A stretch of 64,000 bases of DNA, from positions 7,866,501-7,930,500 of the forward strand of contig NZ_CP071091.1 of NCBI RefSeq assembly GCF_017301635.1, written 5' to 3'. Below are positions 57,784 through 64,000 of the stretch, piece after piece. The stretch comes from Myxococcus landrumus. Lineage in GTDB: Bacteria > Myxococcota > Myxococcia > Myxococcales > Myxococcaceae. Made by a program: the position numbers and the translations under genes. Under the pieces are notes generated by a model. It was not told the origin of the DNA. It did not search any database and saw only the letters and a program-made list of their open reading frames with translations. The number at the start of each line of letters is the position of its first letter. The first letter of the stretch is position 1.

Positions 57784-58849
57784 GCCGCTGGATGACCTTG
57801 GCCAGGTTCTCCTTGTCCTGGGCCTTCTCCAGCGCGGCCTCGGGCGTGACGATGTTGTCTCGCACCAGCCGCTCCAGGTGCATGTCGAGCGTCTGCATGC
57901 CCTGGCCCTGGCCCGCCTGCATCTTGGAGGCAATCTGGAAGACCTTGCCCTCGCGAATCATCGAGGCGATGGCGGCGCCGCCCACCAGGATTTCCAGCGC
58001 GGCCACCCGGCCCTTGCCATCCGCCGTCTTGATGAGCTGCTGCGCGACAATCCCGGCGAGGCTCTCCGCCAGCATGCCTCGCACCTGCGCCTGCTCGTCG
58101 GCGGGGAAGGAGTTGATGATGCGGTCGATGGTGGCGGGCGCGCTGTTGGTGTGCACCGTGGCGAACACCAGCACGCCGAAGCTGGCCAATTGGAGCGCCA
58201 GCTTCATCGTCTCGTTGGTGCGCAGCTCGCCGATGAGGATGACGTTGGGGTCCTCGCGGCCCGCGGAGCGGATGGCCGTGGCGAAGCTGGAGGCGTGAGG
58301 CCCCACCTCGCGGTGCGTGACTTGCGACCGGGCGGATTCGTGGACGAACTCCACGGGGTCCTCGATGGTGAGGATGTGCGCCGGGCGCGTGTGGTTGATG
58401 TGATGGACCATCCCCGCCAGCGTCGTGGACTTGCCGCTGCCCGTGGGGCCCGTCACCAGCACCAGACCGCTGCGCCGGTCCGCCAGCTTGCGCACCACCT
58501 CCGGCGTCTTCAGGTCCTCGAGCGTCAGCACCTTGCTGGGAATGGTGCGGAACACCGCGCCCAGCCCCGTCTGCTTGTAGAAGTAGTTGGCGCGGAAGCG
58601 GGCCTTCGACCCGTAGCCGTAGGCGAAGTCGAGGTCCAGCTCCTCGACAATCTGCCGCTTCTGCTGCGGGTTGATGAGCTCGAACAGGAGCCCCTCGACC
58701 TCCTGGGTCGTGAGCAGCTCCTCGCGCAGCGGTACCAGCTCACCACGGACGCGGGCCATGGGCGGGTAGCCCGTGCTCAGGTGCAGGTCGCTGCCCTTCT
58801 GCTCCAGCAGCGTGTCGAAGAACGCGGCGATGCGAGGCGTGGTGCTCAT
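57743..58849 (-). CDS. PilT-family type IV pilus retraction-type ATPase
   Basis: The 368-residue protein is a complete PilT-like ATPase: N-terminal PAS-like domain (SDLHLSTGYPPMARVRGEL), Walker A GPTGSGKST (134-142), Asp box ILTIEDPVEFVH, Walker B-region VILIGELRTNET and His box FATVHTNSA. These hexamers power pilus retraction and twitching or S-motility. It lies 1 base after the second PilT-type gene and is probably translated with it. As neither pilin nor pilB lies nearby, it may be a paralogue rather than the main PilT. The C-terminus lacks the usual AIRNLIRE peptide, replaced by IASMIREGK. Confidence 0.9.
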   Translation of the reverse strand: MSTTPRIAAFFDTLLEQKGSDLHLSTGYPPMARVRGELVPLREELLTTQEVEGLLFELINPQQKRQIVEELDLDFAYGYGSKARFRANYFYKQTGLGAVFRTIPSKVLTLEDLKTPEVVRKLADRRSGLVLVTGPTGSGKSTTLAGMVHHINHTRPAHILTIEDPVEFVHESARSQVTHREVGPHASSFATAIRSAGREDPNVILIGELRTNETMKLALQLASFGVLVFATVHTNSAPATIDRIINSFPADEQAQVRGMLAESLAGIVAQQLIKTADGKGRVAALEILVGGAAIASMIREGKVFQIASKMQAGQGQGMQTLDMHLERLVRDNIVTPEAALEKAQDKENLAKVIQRLKPDWVLPESMKA

Positions 58850-58850
58850 C

Positions 58851-60689
58851 TCAGCCGCCCTTCCTTCCCATCAGCGAGCCCATCTTGCTGAGCAGCCGCG
58901 CACCGTCCTGCGGCGTCTCTGGCGCGGCCACGGCGGCGCCCGGACGGCGTCCGGTGACCATGGCCTCCAGCTCGTCCGGGTTGTCGACGAAGCCCTTGGC
59001 CACCTCGAGCTTCACCTTGCCCGCGCGCACCAGGTCCGTCAGGGAGTCCTCGAAGCGGATGATGCCCAGGCTCTTGCCTCGCTGCTGGAGGGAGGGAATC
59101 TGGTACGTCTTGTTGTCTCGGATGAGGTTGCCCAGCGCCACGGAGCCGGGCAGCACCTCCGCCGCGGCCACCATGCTCTTGCCGTCCGCGCCCAGCATCA
59201 GCCGCTGGCTGACGATGAGGCGCAGGCCACTGGCCAGGGACAGGCGCACCTGCTGCTGGTCCGCGGGCGGGAAGAGGTCGATGAGCCGGTCGATGGTCTT
59301 CGCCGCGCTGGGCGTGTTCATGGTGCTGATGAGCAGGTGGCCCGTCTCCGCGGCCGCCAGCGCCATGCGCACCGTCTCCGTGTCGCGAAGCTCGCCCACG
59401 ACGATGACGTCCGGGTCCTCGCGGAGGCTTCCCTTGAGCGCGCTGCCGAAGGTCTTCGTGTGGGTGCCCACCTCGCGCTGGCTGATGAGCGCCTTCTTGC
59501 GCGGGTGGACGAACTCCACCGGGTCCTCCACGGTGAGCACGTGGTGCGACGTCTCGCGGTTGATGAGGTCCACCAGCGCGGCCAGGGTGCTCGTCTTGCC
59601 GTGACCGGAGGGGCCGGTGACGACGATGAGGCCCTGGTGGTGATGGGTCGCCTTCGCGATGTCCGCGGGCAGGCCCAGGGACTCCAGCGTGGGCACCTCG
59701 CGGGCAATCACGCGGAAGGTGCCCTTGAGGCCCGTGCGGTGACGGGAGACGTTGACGCGAAAGCGCCCCATCGCCGGCGAATCGAGCGAGAAGTCACAGC
59801 TTCCGTCGCGCTCCAACACCGGACGCAGCCGCTCCGGCACCACGGGCATGAGCATGCCCTCCACCCGCGCGCTGTCGAGCGCGCCACCCTGCGGCACCAG
59901 GTCTCCCGCGAGGCGGAAGAGCACCGGCCGCTCGGCCACCACGTGGACGTCGCTGGCGCCGCTGGCGCGTCCCTGCTCCAGCACCACGGCGAGGTCGCGG
60001 GCTCCCCCCGTCAGACGTGACAGGGCCTGTGCTCGCGCGGCCTCCTGCGCACCCGAGGCCGCGGCGGATGCGGCCTGGCCAGCACCATGCTGCTGCGCGG
60101 AGGCGCTGTTCCCGGAGGGGGCGTAGCCAGCACCGCTCTGTTGCGCGGGAGCGAGGTTCCCGGAGGGTGCGTAGCCAGCACCACTCTGTTGGCCGGAAGT
60201 GCTCGTCCCCGAACCGGCGGAACCACCACCGCCCTGCCTCGCTGCGGACGTCGCCGAAGTCTGTCCAGCGCCCGCGTACTGCGCGGATGCGCCCGTCTGT
60301 CCCAGCGCGGAGGCCGCACTGGCACTCGCCCCCGCCGCCGCACGCGTGGGCGAAGGCGCGGGTGCGGCAGCCGTGGCCGCCGCCTCCGCCGCGCGTGACA
60401 GCCGCAGGTGCATGATGTCGCCGCGCCGCATGGCGGCGATGGACAGCGCCCCCAGCCCGTTCGCGGTGATGGACCATTGCGAGGGCGCGTCCGTGACGGT
60501 CGACGCCCGGGCGATTCCCACCATGGCCTGGAGCGCCCGGACGACGTCATCCGTCGTCACGTTCACCGAGTCCACCGGCTCATGGTTGCCGCCCCCTGCG
60601 CGAATCATGGGGGGCCGTCCCGTCGCCAGTGTCAGCTCCGTCACTCCGGGCCGCGACAAATGGCGCAACAGTTCAGCGAGAGGTCTCAT
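58851..60689 (-). CDS. PilT-like ATPase with extra N-terminal domain and low-complexity linker
   Basis: The 612-residue protein starts with about 95 residues that look like a degenerate PilT N-domain (VTELTLATGRPPMIRAGG). A linker of about 130 residues (98-230) rich in Ala, Gly, Ser and Gln follows, with two copies of QQSGAGYAPSGN and a third broken one. The second half is a full PilT core: SDVHVVAERPVLFRLAGDL, Walker A TGPSGHGKTST (358-368), VEDPVEFVH and VIVVGELRDTET. The Walker A sequence departs from the usual GPTGSGKS. The Walker His box (HTNS) is altered to MNTPS. I chose ATG 60689 for the family start. It forms an operon with the PilT-family gene behind it; perhaps a regulator of the same hexamer. 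Confidence 0.85.
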   Translation of the reverse strand: MRPLAELLRHLSRPGVTELTLATGRPPMIRAGGGNHEPVDSVNVTTDDVVRALQAMVGIARASTVTDAPSQWSITANGLGALSIAAMRRGDIMHLRLSRAAEAAATAAAPAPSPTRAAAGASASAASALGQTGASAQYAGAGQTSATSAARQGGGGSAGSGTSTSGQQSGAGYAPSGNLAPAQQSGAGYAPSGNSASAQQHGAGQAASAAASGAQEAARAQALSRLTGGARDLAVVLEQGRASGASDVHVVAERPVLFRLAGDLVPQGGALDSARVEGMLMPVVPERLRPVLERDGSCDFSLDSPAMGRFRVNVSRHRTGLKGTFRVIAREVPTLESLGLPADIAKATHHHQGLIVVTGPSGHGKTSTLAALVDLINRETSHHVLTVEDPVEFVHPRKKALISQREVGTHTKTFGSALKGSLREDPDVIVVGELRDTETVRMALAAAETGHLLISTMNTPSAAKTIDRLIDLFPPADQQQVRLSLASGLRLIVSQRLMLGADGKSMVAAAEVLPGSVALGNLIRDNKTYQIPSLQQRGKSLGIIRFEDSLTDLVRAGKVKLEVAKGFVDNPDELEAMVTGRRPGAAVAAPETPQDGARLLSKMGSLMGRKGG

Positions 60690-60962
60690 GCGGATGTCGG
60701 ACTCGGTTCGGACTGAGCACGGGCTGCGGGGGCCCCCAGGATAGTCCACAACGCTGCGAACGTGCCCCCCTCTGGACGGACGCCCAGCCCTCCCCACGCG
60801 GGCAGGACACGGCCCTCCTCCAGGCGGTGGGCTTCACACCCACCCCACGAGGGAACCCACGCTCGTCAGGCTGTGTTGGGGAGAGGAACTCCGGGACCCA
60901 GGGGGCCCGCGCGGAGCGAAGGCTCGGCGGGAGGCGAGCGCCATCCCGCCGGCCACTGCGAA

Positions 60963-61499
60963 CTACAGCTCGCGGGACATCAGCAGGCGAAGCTTGCCGG
61001 ACTTCTTGGAGACCACCGTGGCCACCGTGGTGAAGCCCGCCTTGCGGTAGAAGCTCACCGCGGGCGCGTTCGACGGGTCCACGCGCAGGGCAATGGTCTT
61101 GCGGTACATGTCCCGAGCGGCTCGGAGCGCCTGCTCCAGCACCACCATGCCCAGGCCCTTCTTCCGCAGCTCCTGCTTCACGACGATGTTGCGCAGGTAC
61201 GCCGCGCCGGGCACCGGACCATCCCGCTCCACCGTGACGTAGCCGACGATCTGGTTCTGCAGCTTCGCCACGTGCACGTTGGGCTTGAGCTGGGAGAGCG
61301 CCTTGAGGCTGTCTTCCTGGGTCTCACCCCGGCTCTTCCAGGGCTCGGAGCCGGCGCGCAGGGCCGCCACCGCCGTCATGTCCTCGTCGGTGGGCAGGGT
61401 GAACTTCACCGCCGCCGTCAGGTCGTTGGGGAGGCCCACCGCTTCCAGCACCGGGGCTGGGGCCATCTCCACGCCCGGGTCCACCTGCTTCATCGTCAT
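60963..61499 (-). CDS. GNAT-family N-acetyltransferase
   Basis: The 178-residue protein has a polar leader of about 30 residues, then a GNAT fold with AYLRNIVVKQELRKKGLGMVVLEQALRAAR (acetyl-CoA loop RKKGLG) and DPSNAPAVSFYRKAGF near the end. It would acetylate a small molecule or protein N-terminus or Lys. It is flanked on both sides by about 270-290 bases without genes. The substrate is unknown. Confidence 0.9.
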   Translation of the reverse strand: MTMKQVDPGVEMAPAPVLEAVGLPNDLTAAVKFTLPTDEDMTAVAALRAGSEPWKSRGETQEDSLKALSQLKPNVHVAKLQNQIVGYVTVERDGPVPGAAYLRNIVVKQELRKKGLGMVVLEQALRAARDMYRKTIALRVDPSNAPAVSFYRKAGFTTVATVVSKKSGKLRLLMSREL

Positions 61500-61722
61500 C
61501 GCCTTCTCCTCCGTCGCGCTGCGATCCTAACCGCACCCCCGCCACCGGTGCACGCGGGGATTCCGCGCACATTGTCTTCTCAAGTGAGGAGATTGTCTCC
61601 CCTGGCGATGGGAGGGCCGGATTCCGGTCAACCCAAGCGTTGCCCACTCCATTCCAGGACCTGGCTCCGCCTTCACCCACGGCTGGAGTGCGGCCGGCCT
61701 TCCGCGCCGGACGCCTTCCCAC

Positions 61723-61728
61723 TATAAA
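61723..61728 (+). promoter_or_regulatory. Candidate -10 element for the MglA-like operon
   Basis: TATAAA, within a TATAAAAA run, stands out in a GC-rich spacer, 64 bases before the chosen TTG start. The hexamer 17 bases before it (TTCCGC-like) is a weak -35. A direct repeat of TTGTCT at 61572 and 61590 lies further upstream and could be an activator site. Confidence 0.35.
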
Positions 61729-61792
61729 AACCCTGGTCGTCCACGGAGGGCTGGCCTCCCCTCATCTCGATTCCCGCCTGCCCGAGCATCCC

Positions 61793-62512
61793 TTGCAACT
61801 CAACCACGCCCAGCGCGAGCTGACGCTCAAGATCGTCTACTACGGGCCCGGACTCAGCGGGAAGACGACGAATCTGCGCCATCTCCATGCCCGCGCGTCC
61901 CCGGAGGTGCGTGGTCGGTTGCTGACGGTGGAGACCCACGACGACCGGACGCTGTTCTTCGATCTGCTGCCTGTCTTCTTCTCCACGTCCGCGGGCTTCA
62001 AGGTGAAGGTGAAGCTCTTCACCGTCCCGGGCCAGGTCATCCACAACGCCACCCGGCGCATCGTGCTCCAGGGCGCGGACGCGGTGGTGTTCATCGCGGA
62101 CAGCCGGCACAGCGCGACGGCGGAGAACAACGCCTACTGGCGCAACCTGCAGGACAACATGAAGGAGAACGGGCTGGAGGCGGAGCAGGTGCCCGTTGTC
62201 ATCCAGTTCAACAAACGCGACCTGCCGGACGCTCGCACGGAGGCGGAGCTGGAGGAGGCGCGCAAGCGGGGCGGGGAAGAGGTGGTGGGCGCCGTCGCGC
62301 TCCGAGGCGAGGGCGTGCTGGAGACCTTCCACGCGGTGGCTCGGGCGGCCTACCGTCGCCTGGATGCCCGCGCGCACCTGGCGCGCAACGTGGCGCTGAC
62401 GGAGCAGGAGTTCCTCGCGCAGATTTTCGGACGCATGGACCTGTCCGGCACGGCGCTGGCCGGGCGGTACACCGGGGTGGGCCGAGACGACCAGGTGGGG
62501 GGCGGGCGATGA
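61793..62512 (+). CDS. MglA-like small Ras-family GTPase
   Basis: The 239-residue protein resembles the polarity GTPase MglA of Myxococcus. It has Walker A YYGPGLSGKTTNL (residues 15-27), the PM3 LFTVPGQVIHNATRR segment, and the guanine-specificity motif NKRDLP near 142. I chose the TTG at 61793 because it begins LQLNHAQRELTLKIVYYGPG as MglA-type proteins do; ATG starts further upstream add a poor leader. There is a C-terminal extension of about 40 residues compared with MglA (195 aa). It overlaps the PocR-domain kinase by 4 bases, suggesting a joint signalling pathway. Cognate GAP or GEF is not nearby. Confidence 0.88.
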   Translation: MQLNHAQRELTLKIVYYGPGLSGKTTNLRHLHARASPEVRGRLLTVETHDDRTLFFDLLPVFFSTSAGFKVKVKLFTVPGQVIHNATRRIVLQGADAVVFIADSRHSATAENNAYWRNLQDNMKENGLEAEQVPVVIQFNKRDLPDARTEAELEEARKRGGEEVVGAVALRGEGVLETFHAVARAAYRRLDARAHLARNVALTEQEFLAQIFGRMDLSGTALAGRYTGVGRDDQVGGGR

Positions 62513-64000
62513 GCGGAGGCTTCCAGGGGAACGCTCCTCCGGAGGGTGCCCCCAGCTCCCGCCGCGAGTCGGTCCTCCAGCGGCGCCTGACGCTTGGCGA
62601 GATGTTGGATGTGCCCTCGTTCGCGGAGGTGGTGAAGAGCTTCAGCGAGCTGTACCGCGTGGGCATCAAGGTCCTGGACACACGCGGCACCAAGCTGGCC
62701 GACGTGAAGGTGGGCCACGGCGACTTCTGCGCGTATGTCTTCTCCTTCCCGGAGGGGCGCTCGCGCTGCACCGCGACGGTGTCCCGGGTGAAGGACGGCC
62801 CCGTGACGCCGGGCCACGGCGCGCGGCTGGCGCAGGGCGATGGCGCGGAGGAGGCGGGGCTCATCGCGCTGCCGTGCTTCACCGGCCTGCGCTACCTGGT
62901 GATGCCCGTGCGCTGGGAAGGAGACCTGTTGGGTCGGGTCATCCTGGGGCCCTTCACCCCCGAGGAGCTGGGTGACTTTCCGGAGACGCTCACGGACATC
63001 TCCGGGCTGGAGCTGTCGCGCGCGCAGGAGCTGGTGTCCAAGGTGCGGCGCGCCCCCGAGCGCACGGCCGCGCAGGTGCTGACCCACTTCGGACAGGTGC
63101 TCGCGGCGCTGGTGGCCAGCGGACACCGCACGCACCTGACCACGCAGCTCCACATCGAGGCGATGCTGGAGACCCACCGCGAGCTGGAGTCGCAGAACTC
63201 GCGGCTGGCGCAGGTGAACACCCGGCTCAAGGAGCTGGACCGCCTGAAGTCCACCTTCCTGGGCACGGTGAGCCACGAGCTGCGCACGCCCCTGGCGTCC
63301 ATCATCGGCTACTCGGAGATGCTCGCGGAGGGGTTGGCCGGCGCGCTCAACCCCGAGCAACTGCTCTACGTGCGCACCATCGTGGAGAAGGGGGAGTCGC
63401 TGCTCAACCTCATCTCCTCCATCCTCGACCTGAGCCAGATTGAAGCGGGCCGGCTGCGTCTGGCCATGGGCCCGGTGGACCTGGCGGGCGTCATCCAGAC
63501 GGCCGTGTCCAGCGTGATGCCGCAGGCGCAGCGCAAGGGCGTGGAGCTGGAGGTGCGGCTGCCGCCGTTGCCTCGGCCCCGGCTGGCGGGCGACGCGGAC
63601 AAGCTGCGTCAGGTGTTGGTGAACCTGCTGGCCAACGCGCTGAAGTTCACCTCGTCCGGAGGACGCGTCTCGGTGGTGATGTCGGAGGTGGGCCTCCAGG
63701 ACATGCTGGGCGCGCCGGGCTACCGCGTCTGCGTGGAGGACACGGGCGTGGGCATCCGCGAGGACCAGTTCGAGCGCATCTTCCAGAGCTTCTACCAGGT
63801 GGACGGTAGCTCCACGCGCGAGCACGGCGGGGCGGGGCTGGGCCTGGCCATCGTCAAGAGCCTGGTGGAAGGCCACGGCGGCAAGGTGTTCGTGGAGAGT
63901 GAGTTCGGGCGCGGCTCGCGCTTCACGGTGGTGCTGCCCATGCAGCCGCCCATCCCCGAGCACGGCGTGTTGACGGCGCCCGCGCCGGTGCCGGAGCCGC
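62509..64000 (+). CDS. PocR-domain sensor histidine kinase (3' end outside window)
   Basis: The frame is open to the window end (497 codons). Residues about 25-175 resemble the PocR ligand-binding domain: VPSFAEVVKSFSELYRVGIKV, then DFCAYVF and SRC spaced like its Cys pair, and YLVMPVRWEGDLLGRVILGPF. A short coiled coil leads to HisKA with [13 protein letters not shown] (His256) and a HATPase domain with NLLANALKF, EDTGVGI and GLGLAIVKS. After that a Pro-rich stretch begins (APAPVPEP), which may lead to another domain such as a receiver. The ATG overlaps the stop of the MglA-like gene. Confidence 0.88.
   Translation, partial: MSGGFQGNAPPEGAPSSRRESVLQRRLTLGEMLDVPSFAEVVKSFSELYRVGIKVLDTRGTKLADVKVGHGDFCAYVFSFPEGRSRCTATVSRVKDGPVTPGHGARLAQGDGAEEAGLIALPCFTGLRYLVMPVRWEGDLLGRVILGPFTPEELGDFPETLTDISGLELSRAQELVSKVRRAPERTAAQVLTHFGQVLAALVASGHRTHLTTQLHIEAMLETHRELESQNSRLAQVNTRLKELDRLKSTFLGTVSHELRTPLASIIGYSEMLAEGLAGALNPEQLLYVRTIVEKGESLLNLISSILDLSQIEAGRLRLAMGPVDLAGVIQTAVSSVMPQAQRKGVELEVRLPPLPRPRLAGDADKLRQVLVNLLANALKFTSSGGRVSVVMSEVGLQDMLGAPGYRVCVEDTGVGIREDQFERIFQSFYQVDGSSTREHGGAGLGLAIVKSLVEGHGGKVFVESEFGRGSRFTVVLPMQPPIPEHGVLTAPAPVPEP

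Overview
The window is high-GC DNA (roughly 70 percent by eye) with dense gene packing and many GTG or TTG starts. It carries a SitA-type lipoprotein toxin, two PilT-family ATPases, an MglA-like GTPase, several multidomain histidine kinases and many lipoproteins. Together these point to a predatory, gliding myxobacterium of the Myxococcaceae (Myxococcus, Pyxidicoccus or Corallococcus type). No rRNA, tRNA, IS element or CRISPR array was found.

Layout. 1-14.6 kb is mostly core or accessory metabolism and sensing: the end of an unknown gene, an outer-membrane-barrel candidate, a three-PAS histidine kinase divergent from a BlaI repressor and BlaR1-like M56 protease pair with visible operators, an aldehyde dehydrogenase, a TPR protein, an RCK/cNMP-domain regulator overlapping a CPA1 Na+/H+ antiporter, a PQQ-type sugar dehydrogenase lipoprotein and a PfpI-family protein.

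14.6-23.2 kb is the most unusual region. A two-gene cassette occurs twice: an Ala/Gly-rich helical protein with a conserved hydrophobic C-terminal module, followed by a trigger-factor-like chaperone that lacks the ribosome-binding domain. The copies lie at 14688-17068 and 20846-23093. Between them are a DUF1684 protein, an E2-acyltransferase-like protein with a lost catalytic His, and a SitA5-like polymorphic lipoprotein toxin with an overlapping small immunity candidate. Copy 2 has highly expressed codon usage, a possible sigma-54 promoter, a strong hairpin between its two genes and a terminator at its end. I infer an island of secreted or antagonistic proteins with a dedicated chaperone.

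23.2-26.3 kb holds small proteins: a membrane protein, a cyclic-phosphate-processing receiver domain, a GTGGSG-repeat secreted protein and a membrane-anchored propeller-like protein. 26.5-36.0 kb encodes a 2461-residue soluble hybrid kinase with about 15 tandem 92-residue double-HAMP units, GAF, kinase core and three receivers, followed by a REC-PAS-PAS kinase. 36.0-50.1 kb carries a large secreted protein, an EamA transporter, hrcA, a lipid kinase, a histone-H1-like basic protein, a HAD phosphatase, lipoproteins, a site-2 protease, a zinc-ribbon protein, a DinG-type helicase and a secreted lipoprotein.

50.1-64 kb carries a TonB-dependent receptor, a LysR fragment, methionine aminopeptidase, two GNAT acetyltransferases, two unknown proteins, tandem PilT-type ATPases and, at the right edge, an MglA-like GTPase overlapping a PocR-domain histidine kinase that runs off the window.
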